A stretch of 64,000 nt of DNA, taken from positions 47,401 to 111,400 of the forward strand of contig JAQTUP010000009.1 in NCBI GenBank assembly GCA_028707275.1, in the 5' to 3' direction. Made by a program: the position numbers and the translations under genes. Positions 9,193 through 17,650 of the stretch are shown here, piece by piece (the first letter of the stretch is position 1; the number at the start of each line of letters is the position of its first letter). The notes beneath the pieces were generated by a model. It had not been told where the DNA came from. It did not search any database and saw only the letters and a list, made by a program, of their open reading frames with translations. The DNA is from Gallionella sp. (GTDB lineage Bacteria; Pseudomonadota; Gammaproteobacteria; Burkholderiales; Gallionellaceae).

Positions 9193-9635
9193 TCATAAAC
9201 CTTATGTTCTTCAATGTGTGATGATTATATTTCAATCGTTCTGATTAATACAGGTTTTAATTTAAATTTTTTGGCTGCCATCAAAAACTTTAATTTCTCC
9301 CCCAAATTGTTTAAATTCCTGAAGTTGGTTTGGTCCGTTTTTTAATTAAAAAACGCGCAGGATGTATTGAGTGTTTTTTTATAATAAACACTTAAAAGCA
9401 TTTGACGAGTCTTCAATCCCTTGCACAGCATGGCTTACAGCCGGATAAGGTGAGCTTTTACGGTGGCATAAGTGAGGGAATACGGGGAACTAATGAGGTT
9501 AAGGTGAGCTTTTACAGTGAGTACAGGTGAGGAAATACGGGGAACAAACACTGTTAAGGTGAGCTTTTACAGGGATGGGGTAAATCAGGTTTTTATTGGT
9601 GAATTTGCACTTTTCACCATAGTGGCGCACTATGG
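9193..9635. other. Iteron-type replication origin region
   Basis: The region between divergent parA and rep is AT-rich at 9220-9400 and carries three direct repeats TAAGGTGAGCTTTTAC at 9446, 9500 and 9555, spaced 54-55 bp. A second repeated unit, GTGAGG(G/A)AATACGGGGAAC, sits between them near 9473 and 9527. This is the pattern of iterons bound by Rep_3 initiators. An inverted repeat GTGTTT/AAACAC near 9371-9392 may be a parA operator. I could not identify a confident DnaA box. Iteron-like copies also occur at 10973-10987 and 11264-11279. Confidence 0.75.
9446..9571 (+). repeat. Three iterons upstream of the replication initiator gene
   Basis: Copies of TAAGGTGAGCTTTTACRG start at 9446, 9500 and 9555. 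The 54-55 bp period is close to five helical turns, so all copies face the same side of the DNA. Confidence 0.85.
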
Positions 9636-9640
9636 GTGAA
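9613..9640. promoter_or_regulatory. Inverted repeat before the rep gene, probable autoregulatory operator
   Basis: The arms TTCACCATAGTG and CACTATGGGTGAA surround a GCG centre, with one extra base in the right arm. The repeat ends 19 bases before the ATG at 9660, where binding by Rep dimers would block expression. Similar operators occur in Rep_3 plasmids. This placement argues for a start at 9660 over the GTG at 9636. Confidence 0.55.
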
Positions 9641-9659
9641 ATTGTTTAAATCACCAATT

Positions 9660-10910
9660 ATGGCGACCAAAAAACGTGACACATCAGTTACTCCTCTGGA
9701 TCATCAGGAGTTTCGAAAAGCGAATGAAATTATTGCTCCCCGTGTGGCTCGCGGTGGGACATTGTCGTTACTGGGACGTAAAATATTCAATGTTCTTTTG
9801 TATCATATGCAGAGGATGGAATATCCTGGAATTGATTCTCCCGAAGAAGATCCTGTCTATAAGTCTTTGTATTGGTTATCATTGAGCGAATTAGCCAGAG
9901 ATTCCGCTTTCAATTCTGAAGATACAGGTTTACTCAAAGAGACGCTTCTGAAACTCCAGGATATTAAAATTATCACAGATGATGAGAAGGGATTTTCGTC
10001 GGATGTTTTAGTGGCAAGTGTCAAAATTATTCCCGGCAAGCGTGGGAAAAAGACGATGTTGGGTTGGGGAATGCATCCTGCAACGGAAGCAATTTTGCGC
10101 AGCCCCATGTTTTATACCCGACTCTCAATTTATTATTTAACCAGCTTGCGTACAACGGCTGGCATGGCGCTGTATGAAAGCTGCAAGCGTTATGCAACAA
10201 ATCCGGGCAAACTCACGCGCAGGGAGCCGTGGGAGTGGTGGTTTGAAGTACTTACCGGGCAACCGGTGGGCAATGAAAAACCGGAATTTAAATACTTTAA
10301 AAGAGATGTGCTCAAGCCGGCAATAGAGGAAGTGAATACCACGGATATCAGAGTCGAATTGATGGTGCATAAAAATGGCCGCAAGATAGCAGACCTGCAA
10401 TTCAAGATTGAGAGAGTAGTTCAAAATGCTTCAGAACTTCCAGCTCCTGCCATAGTCGATACGGTGCTGATTTCACGAATTACTGCTCTGGGAATTCTTC
10501 AAAAAGATGCGGAAGATATTTTTACCGCACATGATGAATCATTTTTAAAAGCCACACTTGATCTGGTAGAGGCGCGTGCGGCGGATCAAAATCTGACTGT
10601 GTTGGTTAATCCAGCTGCTTTTTTCAGAACGGCTCTGCGCGGAAAATTTTCAGAAACGAAAAATAAAAAAGCATCGGCCAGGGCAGGGCTTGTTGAAAAG
10701 TCTACAGAGGGCGTTCCGTCTGCGGAAACTGCCGTTAATAAGGCGCGAAAAGCGATGATCAAACAGATTGAAGGAATGTCATCGGAAGAAAAAAATATGC
10801 TGCTGGCGCGTTTTATCGACAGCAACCCTGCGCTGGCTCATTATGCAATTAAATCGCCGAACAGCAGAATTGTCCGGGAAGCTTTGGCAGAATGGATGCT
10901 GAGGGGCTGA
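9660..10910 (+). CDS. repA: Replication initiator protein, Rep_3 family
   Basis: The protein has 416 residues from the ATG at 9660; a GTG at 9636 would add 8 residues but lies inside the operator-like repeat. The N-terminal winged-helix region is typical of Rep_3: RKANEIIAPRVARGGTLSLL, then YWLSLSELARDSAF and the TTAGMALYESCKRY segment. The second winged helix spans about 185-260 (WWFEVLTGQP ... YFKRDVLKPAIEEVN). The C-terminal 150 residues are lower in conservation and lysine-rich. It would bind the iterons at 9446-9571 and open the origin. Codon use is AT-richer than the flanking nif genes, consistent with transfer. Confidence 0.88.
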   Translation: MATKKRDTSVTPLDHQEFRKANEIIAPRVARGGTLSLLGRKIFNVLLYHMQRMEYPGIDSPEEDPVYKSLYWLSLSELARDSAFNSEDTGLLKETLLKLQDIKIITDDEKGFSSDVLVASVKIIPGKRGKKTMLGWGMHPATEAILRSPMFYTRLSIYYLTSLRTTAGMALYESCKRYATNPGKLTRREPWEWWFEVLTGQPVGNEKPEFKYFKRDVLKPAIEEVNTTDIRVELMVHKNGRKIADLQFKIERVVQNASELPAPAIVDTVLISRITALGILQKDAEDIFTAHDESFLKATLDLVEARAADQNLTVLVNPAAFFRTALRGKFSETKNKKASARAGLVEKSTEGVPSAETAVNKARKAMIKQIEGMSSEEKNMLLARFIDSNPALAHYAIKSPNSRIVREALAEWMLRG

Positions 10911-10933
10911 TTTATTTTCAAATGGCTGATGAG

Positions 10934-10960
10934 GGGGGGTGTACAATTTGTACACCCCCC
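10934..10960. repeat. Palindrome copy 2: TGTACA-N3-TGTACA flanked by G6/C6
   Basis: This copy lies 23 bases after the rep stop codon, with centre ATT. It is followed 12 bases later by an iteron-like AGGTGAGCTTTTTCG (10973-10987). Confidence 0.8.
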
Positions 10961-11073
10961 CCTTGTTTTCAGAGGTGAGCTTTTTCGGTGTTGTTTTTCT
11001 GACAAAAATAAAACAAGACTATGTCATCGTTACTTATTGGTGTTACGTAACATTATGAATTTATGTGTTATTT

Positions 11074-11132
11074 GTAGGGTGGAAAAAGCAATGATTTGCG
11101 GTGGATACGCGCCTGCGCTTTATCCACCCTAC
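11074..11132. repeat. REP-like inverted repeat (GTAGGGTGGA type)
   Basis: The left end GTAGGGTGGA and right end TCCACCCTAC form an imperfect long hairpin with the motif GGTGGATACGCGCCTGCGC inside. Elements of this type are dispersed in many proteobacterial genomes. It occupies the gap between rep and jetD together with palindrome copies 2 and 3; no gene is visible in 10961-11303. Confidence 0.6.
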
Positions 11133-11232
11133 CCGAAGCCCAATAATTAACAGTGACATAGCCTAAAACAATATGCCTACAAAATTTTCAGGAATCATTT
11201 CAAACAATCGGGTTGTTATTCCGGTAAACGGA

Positions 11233-11257
11233 GGGGGTGTACAAATTGTACACCCCC
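11233..11257. repeat. Palindrome copy 3: TGTACA-N3-TGTACA flanked by G5/C5
   Basis: The centre is AAT. The copy lies 47 bases beyond the jetD stop codon and is followed by an iteron-like TAATGAGCTTTTACGG (11263-11278). Like the other copies it sits just after the 3' end of a gene. Confidence 0.8.
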
Positions 11258-11303
11258 CACGGTAATGAGCTTTTACGGGCTAAGTGTTAATTATTACAAA
11301 TAA

Positions 11304-12182
11304 TCAACATGGTATAGAAAGCCACACCGACTCCTGTTCCAAGGCCAGGCCTTCGCTGCTGAGTGTGCTGCATAAGTTTGCCAGATCATCGTCTATGCCC
11401 GTTGTTTTGAACATGCGCTGTGCGCTTTGAAATTCGCTTTGTGTGTTTCTCCACACTTCACGATTGCCAAAAGCAACCAGGCGTGCATGCCAGTCGGGCA
11501 TCAGCCAGAATGAGCAGGGGCTGGCAGAGGCAGCCTTCAGTCTTGCATAATTGAGCAGCCCTACCCCGTCATAATCCGGGAACAAAATTACTTCCGGTGT
11601 GCGCGGACTCGTCTTTAACCATTGCAGCAGACGAGTCGGTAACTGCCCCGCATAGTAGGCAATTGTCCCGCAGGCACCGGGCGGCAACCAGTCCAACCTG
11701 TCGAACAAGGCCTGATTTTCTACCAGCCACAGCGGTTGTGCGGATTGCCATGTGTCATCCACGGTCAGTGATAGCATGCCGACCCCCGCATTATTCGTCG
11801 CGGCAGACAGGTCCAAGCTGCGTAAAGAATTCTCTGTCAGCCAGGTGACGTCATCTGAAATCGCCTTGACCGGCAAGTATTGGCATTCATGACGATGGGC
11901 AGCTCCCTTGCTGTCGCGTGTCCGGGCGATGTTCGTCGCCCGGACGGGCAGGGTCTGATCTAAGGGTTCGTTGCCGGACGGGCGTAGCGTGCGCAGATGG
12001 AGATTGAATATTTCCGTATTGACCACCTGATATACACTGCCGCGCCCTTCCGATTTAACGCGCAAGGCGCCGGTCGTGCGGGCAAATTCATCCAGCGCGC
12101 GCCGCTGTGCGGCAGTGAAGCTGCTCGCCGCGACGCTGCCATCCAAAAACTTGTTCAGCGCGGCCGCCAGCGCCAGGCTCAT
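11304..12182 (-). CDS. jetD: Wadjet protein JetD (Toprim-type nuclease subunit)
   Basis: The protein has 292 residues. The Toprim active-site pattern is visible: Glu155 in LWLVENQALF and the D-x-D pair Asp203/Asp205 in ILFPDYDGVGLL. In Wadjet, JetD is the topoisomerase VI-like nuclease that cuts circular DNA after JetABC has extruded it as loops. At 292 residues it is shorter than many JetD proteins, mainly in the N-terminal DNA-binding part, but the catalytic core is complete. Its start overlaps the jetC stop by 4 bases. It is last in jetABCD and followed by a palindrome that could terminate the transcript. Confidence 0.85.
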   Translation of the reverse strand: MSLALAAALNKFLDGSVAASSFTAAQRRALDEFARTTGALRVKSEGRGSVYQVVNTEIFNLHLRTLRPSGNEPLDQTLPVRATNIARTRDSKGAAHRHECQYLPVKAISDDVTWLTENSLRSLDLSAATNNAGVGMLSLTVDDTWQSAQPLWLVENQALFDRLDWLPPGACGTIAYYAGQLPTRLLQWLKTSPRTPEVILFPDYDGVGLLNYARLKAASASPCSFWLMPDWHARLVAFGNREVWRNTQSEFQSAQRMFKTTGIDDDLANLCSTLSSEGLALEQESVWLSIPC

Positions 12183-15007
12183 GCGCCAACCTGAGCCGGT
12201 GCCTCGGATATTCGTTCACCGGACATCGGCTGACCTGCGGATTCCGGCTGATGCAAAGGCTCCAGAATTTGCCAGCTCCTGCGGCTGATGTAATTGTATC
12301 CGTTGCGGCAGGTGATGGGCACACAATAACGTGCGGTAATCAATGGAGTCGGCGAGGCGAAAATCAGGGCGAACCCGAAATCCTGAGCCGTTTCAATCAG
12401 ACTGAGTTGATTGCGTTGATCCAGCGCCGAGGCTTCGTCCAGATAGCATATCGCACGGATGTTGTAACGCTTGTTTTGCATCAGGTGCAGCAAGGCCAGC
12501 CCCGTGACCAGCTTCGCCATGAGAACTGTACCGTTGGAGGCTGCGCTGTCCATGTCCGAGAAGGATTCTTCACGGCGACCGTTTTTGCCGATTACGAAGG
12601 TGAGCCGGAAAAAATGCTCCACGCGCAGGCAGCCGCGCACTTCGCCTTCATGGATCAACAGGCTCTTCGCGCGGTTGAGTGTATCGTCATCGAGCACGCT
12701 GGCGTGATTGAACAGCTCGAAGGTTTCGCCGCTCTGGGCATGCTCGGCGGTGCTGATCAATTGTTCGACCGCCTCCACCATTTCTCTTTCATCCACGGGT
12801 TCTATCTTGAATACCGACAGATCTGACAACTGGCGGCGACTGATCAAGCGGTTGAAGTCGCGCATGCGGCTTTTGAACGTGACCAGCCCGTCCCGAAGTT
12901 CGCGCAGACAGGCCGTCACATTCACCACCGCGCTGCGTGCCTTGCGTTCCAGCGCCTCGAATTCCTGCGACAGTTGGGCTGCAAATTCGGTGATACGCTG
13001 AATTTCGGCTTCGCTGCCCGCCATAAACTGGAACTTGGTCAGGCCGCCTGCGCGCAGTACCACCAGCTTGCTTTCCAGGTCGCGGTCAAGTCTGAGCAAT
13101 TCCTCGCAATCTCGCTGATACTCGGACAAAGCCTCGGGGAGTTCGTCCAGACTGATATTCATGCTGCCTAGCCACAGCTGATGTGGCAGATCCGCCAGGC
13201 TGCCAAATACCGGCGCGTCGTCGCAACGGGACTCGCGCAGCCGAGTGATATTGCGGTGATCGTTCTCCAAAGTATCGAGCTGTGCCTGTAACTCGCGTCC
13301 TCTGTCTACAAGACGCCGGGCACTGAGCACCGAATGATCGAGCTGCGCCTGAAGTGATGATACCTGTTCGCCCAATTCCTTGATCAGGCGGGTGCGTTCA
13401 TCCTGTGTGCGGACAAGTTCCCGGAACTCGTCGTAACGAAAAAGCTGCGATTCGATATCGCGCACCAGACGATCCAGCCTGTCCTTCTCATTGCGAGCGC
13501 TGTCCAGATCGGTTGCGGCCAGCATCTGGTTTTGCAACCCCGACAGTTGTTGTTCGATTTCCCTGATGCGCTGAGAAATTTCGTCGGCCGAACGCTGGGT
13601 ATGTTGCGCGGTGAGTCCTGCAACAGACAATCTCAGGCCGGGCAACGCCAGTGCGTCTGCTTCGGCTGCGGCCGTATCCAGCCATTGCCGCAATATTTCA
13701 GGTTCTGATATAAAATCTTCTGCCGACATCGTCATGGTCTGTCCGCTCATCACCCGGTTGAGCGCGTCCAATTGTTCGGGTCGCAACACCCTCTTCAGGT
13801 GCAAATACAGGTTGTCGGTGAGTGTCGATAATTCGCGCTGCAGCTGGTCACGCTCGCGCCCCGCCGATTCAATATCGCGCCTGATCGCATCTACCCCCCG
13901 GCTGCTGGCGTTCTGCACCAGTGTGGTCTGAGTTTCGAGCGCCGAGCGCTGGGCGGCCAACGCCTGTTCGAGCACCGTGCGACTGGCAATCAGGGCGAAC
14001 TCGGCATTCAGCAGGTTCTGGCGTTGCAGGGTCTCAGATAACTTTTGCCGGTGGCGCTCGGCTTCGCCTTTTTTATCGAAAAGAATTCTGTCTTCGAGTT
14101 GAATATCGGATTGCTGCTGTTCGATCTGTACTTGCGCGGCGCGCAGCTCGATGCTCTGTACTTCGAAATGCGCTTGCCATTGCAACAGGCGGTTGTCGAT
14201 TATCGGCCCGGAGTGCAACAGACGGCCCCGCAGCTCAAGCCTGCGTGCCGACTGTCGTTCCATGGCGTCTATGACAGGCCGATGACGCAGTGCGGCCTGG
14301 TATTGGGCGCGATCGGCATTCACCTCCGAAAAGGCCTTATCCCATTCGGCTTTGAAGTCGATGCTGGAGTCAGGAAGATCCCGGCGAAAAATGGCTAGCA
14401 GGTAATCCTTGACTTCAGCCGAACGCAGCTTGTCCAGGCGCAGCGTGCGGGTGAGGACGCGCTGAAATGCATCGGCATGACTCGCGTGTTCCAGCTTGAA
14501 CACGGTAAAATCCGGTTCCTGATCCATAAATTTTTTGCGGTTGCCATAGAGCGCTGCCGCAAAATCGCCGGATGAATAACTGAACACCAGTTTATTCAGG
14601 CTGGCCATGTGCGCCTTGAGTTGTGGCTGCTGCACCTGGCTGCCGTCCGGCAGGCAATAATCTTCCAGATCCAGTTGTCCCTTGTAGGCGAAATACTCAA
14701 AATCGTGGCTGACGCCCCGGCCGACACAGCCTAACACCACCGTACCCGTGACCGGCAGCGCCACCTCCAGAAGAATGTAGGCGCTGTTGTGCGGAAAATA
14801 AAACCTGCGGCTGGTGTCCACATCGTGCGCGCCAAAATCCATGCGGCGTTTGTCGACGATCAGCAAAAATTGCAGCGCGTTGATCAGGCTGGTTTTACCG
14901 GTGTTATTCGGCGCAATCATCGACACGGCCGCGTCAAGAGGCAGTTCGGCGCGCCGGTAGCCTGCGCTGTTGAGCAGCGCCAGCCGTTGAAATCCATATT
15001 GAATCAT
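12179..15007 (-). CDS. jetC: Wadjet protein JetC (SMC/MukB-like ATPase)
   Basis: The protein has 942 residues. The Walker A is unusual: IAPNNTGKTS at 31-40, with Ala where SMC proteins have Gly. A long coiled coil of about 290-700 is rich in heptads and contains a presumed hinge near 500-580. The C-terminal head has the signature-like MDSAASNGTVLMAKLVTGLA and Walker B CYLDEASALD, followed by LIFASPTP. JetC dimers form the ATP-driven motor of the JetABC condensin, which extrudes small circular plasmids and presents them to JetD. It overlaps jetB and jetD by 4 bases each. Intact ATPase motifs suggest an active system. Confidence 0.9.
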   Translation of the reverse strand: MIQYGFQRLALLNSAGYRRAELPLDAAVSMIAPNNTGKTSLINALQFLLIVDKRRMDFGAHDVDTSRRFYFPHNSAYILLEVALPVTGTVVLGCVGRGVSHDFEYFAYKGQLDLEDYCLPDGSQVQQPQLKAHMASLNKLVFSYSSGDFAAALYGNRKKFMDQEPDFTVFKLEHASHADAFQRVLTRTLRLDKLRSAEVKDYLLAIFRRDLPDSSIDFKAEWDKAFSEVNADRAQYQAALRHRPVIDAMERQSARRLELRGRLLHSGPIIDNRLLQWQAHFEVQSIELRAAQVQIEQQQSDIQLEDRILFDKKGEAERHRQKLSETLQRQNLLNAEFALIASRTVLEQALAAQRSALETQTTLVQNASSRGVDAIRRDIESAGRERDQLQRELSTLTDNLYLHLKRVLRPEQLDALNRVMSGQTMTMSAEDFISEPEILRQWLDTAAAEADALALPGLRLSVAGLTAQHTQRSADEISQRIREIEQQLSGLQNQMLAATDLDSARNEKDRLDRLVRDIESQLFRYDEFRELVRTQDERTRLIKELGEQVSSLQAQLDHSVLSARRLVDRGRELQAQLDTLENDHRNITRLRESRCDDAPVFGSLADLPHQLWLGSMNISLDELPEALSEYQRDCEELLRLDRDLESKLVVLRAGGLTKFQFMAGSEAEIQRITEFAAQLSQEFEALERKARSAVVNVTACLRELRDGLVTFKSRMRDFNRLISRRQLSDLSVFKIEPVDEREMVEAVEQLISTAEHAQSGETFELFNHASVLDDDTLNRAKSLLIHEGEVRGCLRVEHFFRLTFVIGKNGRREESFSDMDSAASNGTVLMAKLVTGLALLHLMQNKRYNIRAICYLDEASALDQRNQLSLIETAQDFGFALIFASPTPLITARYCVPITCRNGYNYISRRSWQILEPLHQPESAGQPMSGERISEAPAQVGA

Positions 15008-15579
15008 GCCAGTTCCTCCGTATCCGCTAATGTTGCGCCCTCAGGCGCTCTCGCCTGAGCCAGTTCTTCGAACCGGTCCAGATAACGGAACACTGCCGGC
15101 AGCAGGCGCCATTGATGTCTGTCTGTCGTGACCAGGCCGTAGTTACCGGCTGTTTTGAGCAGCTGTTCGAGTAGCTCCCGGTCAGCCAGTCCTTCAGCTT
15201 CAAGCAGTATGCGGTTTTTTTCCAGCAGCGCGGCCAGCAATTTTTCGTCTATCATCCAGTCGGTGAAACGCCCGAGATTAAGACCCGTGTCGGCCTGAAA
15301 TTCGAAGATCAGCATGAACAACAGCGCCAGCTGACGTGTGGTCTTTGAAACAAAGCTGCTGGCCTCCTCGAAATAGAACCATGCAAAGCCGCGCTCATCC
15401 ACGCGCAGGGCATATCCCAGCGCACCGAACAGCATCTCGTAGGTATCCCGTTCGCGTTCGAGTTCTGCCCAGAGCCTGTGATCGGCCAGCCTGTTCATAT
15501 GTTTTCCGCTGTTCAAAAAGCTGAATATTTCGCCAAGCTGCGGCAGCTTGTGCAGATATAAGGGCGTGAGGGTATTCAT
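15004..15579 (-). CDS. jetB: Wadjet protein JetB (MukE-like)
   Basis: The protein has 191 residues, is mostly helical, and has winged-helix-like segments (FSFLNSGKHMNRLADHRLWA; YGLVTTDRHQWRLLPAVF). It sits where JetB is expected, between jetA and jetC, with 4-base overlaps on both sides. By analogy with MukE it bridges the JetA kleisin and the JetC heads. Sequence alone would give a weak call; the position makes it secure. Confidence 0.82.
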   Translation of the reverse strand: MNTLTPLYLHKLPQLGEIFSFLNSGKHMNRLADHRLWAELERERDTYEMLFGALGYALRVDERGFAWFYFEEASSFVSKTTRQLALLFMLIFEFQADTGLNLGRFTDWMIDEKLLAALLEKNRILLEAEGLADRELLEQLLKTAGNYGLVTTDRHQWRLLPAVFRYLDRFEELAQARAPEGATLADTEELA

Positions 15580-16850
15580 GGTGGGGTTGTCTGTCCTTCG
15601 TTTGTTTCTGCGATGAGTGCATGCGGGTAGTGGGTGACACGCACCGTATTGAGCGTCTGTTGCACCGTCGAATATGCGGCGGTAATAGTCCAGTCCCGAC
15701 GCTCGATCAAAGAGTGATAAAGCCTCAATACCGTCGCATCACCAAAAGTCGGGTAGCGCTCGTGCAGCCAGGCCAGCAGGTTGGTAACCGGCATGGACAG
15801 CACCAGCTCGCGCAACATGGCTGACTCGTCGACAAGGTCGAGCGATACCTGTTCGACATCGCTATCCTCGTCACGGGGAAACGACAGTGTAGTCGGCTGG
15901 TAATCGGCAGCTTCGACCATGATGCTGAGCACTTCGCTGCCCACAGTGATCCGGCGTGGCGTATCGCGCCGCCACACGGGAAGTTCAGAGGCGCTGAGCG
16001 TCGCGTTCAGTCCGCGTTTGCGCACCTGGCTTAATATCTGGCTGATGGCGGACGAGAGCACATTATGTTGCCGGATATCTTCTCGCAATGGCAAGAGGGT
16101 ATCGCTGCAATGTCTGAGCACTTCGCGTCCCAGACGGCGCAGCTCCTTGGCCTGAAAAGCCACCTGGCGCATCGACAGGCGCTGGCTGTACAGCGCGCCC
16201 TGAATGGTGAGCGTTTCGACGGCATGGTCGAGGGCGTGTTCAGCCGCTTCCAGGTGACGATAAAAAGTGCCTGAAGACCCGCTGTCCATCATGTCCGCCA
16301 TCGGGGATACATAGTCGTCATAGGCGGATAACACCTCGCTGTAACGGCGGGCGATCGGCAAATTCGCGTCCCGGGATTTGGCGCGCTCTGCCAGTTCAAG
16401 AATGGCGTGCCGATCCTGATCCAGTTGCTGGCTGATCTGCCGGAAAAGTTCGGCAAGCCCTATGGCCGCCTGGCGCAGCTGGTCGGTATTTTTGTTTTGC
16501 AGTCCGTCGACTAATTTCCCTGTCGCTTCCTTGATCGCCTCTATCCTGGCTTTCAGTACCGCCGACAAGCCCAGCTCGTGTTCACGGGTCAGGCCGCGCA
16601 CAAAATCAAGAACCAGCGGATGAATTTGCAACGAGGAATCTCGCGGCATCACTTGCAACAGCTCCTGCGCTGCCATCTTGCGCAATATTTCTTCGCACTC
16701 GTCCCGGTTCTTTTGCGGGTGGTTGCGGGAAATCAGCGCAATGACCTGTTCCTGCTCGAAAAAAGGAAACTCACGGCCTGCCACCACCATGAGCTCAATC
16801 ACTTCCCAGTGCGTATAAAGCGAAAATATAAGGCTTTTAGGCGTAGCCAT
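15576..16850 (-). CDS. jetA: Wadjet protein JetA (kleisin, MukF-like)
   Basis: The protein has 424 residues. An N-terminal winged helix (roughly 10-75, with HWEVIELMVVAGREFPFFEQ) is followed by long helices rich in Leu, Arg and Gln, and a C-terminal part (360-410, MPVTNLLAWLHERYPTFGDA) that should bind a JetC head. This is the kleisin of the complex and the first gene of the operon. Between it and the Cas3 remnant, 16851-17118 should hold the promoter; I see no clear -35/-10 pair there. The Wadjet subtype (I, II or III) cannot be assigned by eye. Confidence 0.8.
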   Translation of the reverse strand: MATPKSLIFSLYTHWEVIELMVVAGREFPFFEQEQVIALISRNHPQKNRDECEEILRKMAAQELLQVMPRDSSLQIHPLVLDFVRGLTREHELGLSAVLKARIEAIKEATGKLVDGLQNKNTDQLRQAAIGLAELFRQISQQLDQDRHAILELAERAKSRDANLPIARRYSEVLSAYDDYVSPMADMMDSGSSGTFYRHLEAAEHALDHAVETLTIQGALYSQRLSMRQVAFQAKELRRLGREVLRHCSDTLLPLREDIRQHNVLSSAISQILSQVRKRGLNATLSASELPVWRRDTPRRITVGSEVLSIMVEAADYQPTTLSFPRDEDSDVEQVSLDLVDESAMLRELVLSMPVTNLLAWLHERYPTFGDATVLRLYHSLIERRDWTITAAYSTVQQTLNTVRVTHYPHALIAETNEGQTTPP

Positions 16851-17118
16851 CTGATTTCACCACTTGATAAGGGAGGTTGCGCATGGATCACCCGCCTGAA
16901 AAAAAGGCATTGTCCACGCCCGCTTGCCCTCAGGCAAGAAAAACACGAAAAAACCATTGATGAGCACCTGAAAAACAACTTTATGGATTGAATTACGTTC
17001 TGCCTGAGTCCGGCGACGCCGTTCATCCTGAGCCTGTCTGGCCGTCAGAAATACCAGAAATATTGCCTGAAAAAGAAACCGTGACCAACGAAGGTTTTAA
17101 GGCCGTGAGGGTGTTAGC

Positions 17119-17408
17119 ATGGCAGCCATGAATAATGAAACCGAAAGCCAGCCGCTTGCTCATGTTCGTCAGGATAAAGGCGGTAACTGGCACGAGCATC
17201 TACTGGATGAGCACTTGCGGGAGGTAGCGAACCTTGCGGGCAAGTTTGCTGAGCATTTTGATAGTAAGGATTGGGCGAGTCTGGCTGGCTTGTGGCACGA
17301 CTTGGGCAAATTTAGCAGCGAGTTTCAGCGCTACATAAAAACCGTCAGCGGCTATGACGCGCACATCGAAGGCGTACCCGGTCGTGTCGATCATTCCACG
17401 GCGGGCGT
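17119..17408 (+). pseudogene. cas3: Truncated Cas3'' HD nuclease, running into a CRISPR-like repeat
   Basis: About 96 residues match the start of a Cas3 HD domain: His32 in LLDEHLREVANLAG, the metal-binding pair in LAGLWHDLGKFSSEFQRYI (His60, Asp61, Lys64), and VDHSTAG near 92. Cas3 HD nucleases degrade DNA opened by Cascade. The frame then leaves the family at an exact boundary and enters a degenerate CRISPR-like repeat (17409-17444), ending at 17499. The rest of Cas3 and every other cas gene are missing. A deletion between cas3 and the array explains this. It is certainly not a working Cas3. Confidence 0.75.
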
Positions 17409-17444
17409 TAGCGCCCGCCCTCCGGGCTGGGCGAAGATTGAAAT
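17409..17444 (+). repeat. Degenerate CRISPR repeat fused to the cas3 remnant
   Basis: These 36 bases, starting TAGCGCCCGCCC and ending GATTGAAAT, differ from the repeat at 17651-17686 at three positions. The ATTGAAAY end is typical of type I CRISPR repeats. Confidence 0.65.
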
Positions 17445-17540
17445 ATTTTTAAGCACTCCTTCTAATTCAAAATTGAATGTATACCCCGCACGGGCATAAT
17501 TTGCGGCTGTTCATTGAAGGTGTGATCAACGGTAACGCTT

Positions 17541-17616
17541 AACCGTTCGTCCTGAGCTTGTCGAAGGACAGCAGGTTAAGCCATTCATGGTTCGACAAGC
17601 TCACCACGAACGGTTT
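17541..17616. repeat. REP-like palindrome (TTCGTCCTGAGCTTGTCGAA type)
   Basis: The left arm AACCGTTCGT...GAGCTTGTCGAA and right arm TTCGACAAGCTC...ACGAACGGTTT pair imperfectly around a 30-base loop. This element type is dispersed in many proteobacterial genomes. Here it is inserted between the two CRISPR-like repeats. Confidence 0.7.
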
Positions 17617-17650
17617 AACAAAAAAGCTCAATTTATGAACGTTTGCAGTA

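Noticed and set aside
7494..11257. Canonical chromosomal parS (TGTTTCACGTGAAACA) among the palindromes
   Set aside because: The palindrome core is TGTACA-N3-TGTACA with G/C flanks, which does not match that sequence.
17119..17499. Functional Cas3 or an active CRISPR system
   Set aside because: Only about 96 Cas3 residues remain, the helicase and all other cas genes are missing, and only one intact repeat-spacer unit exists.
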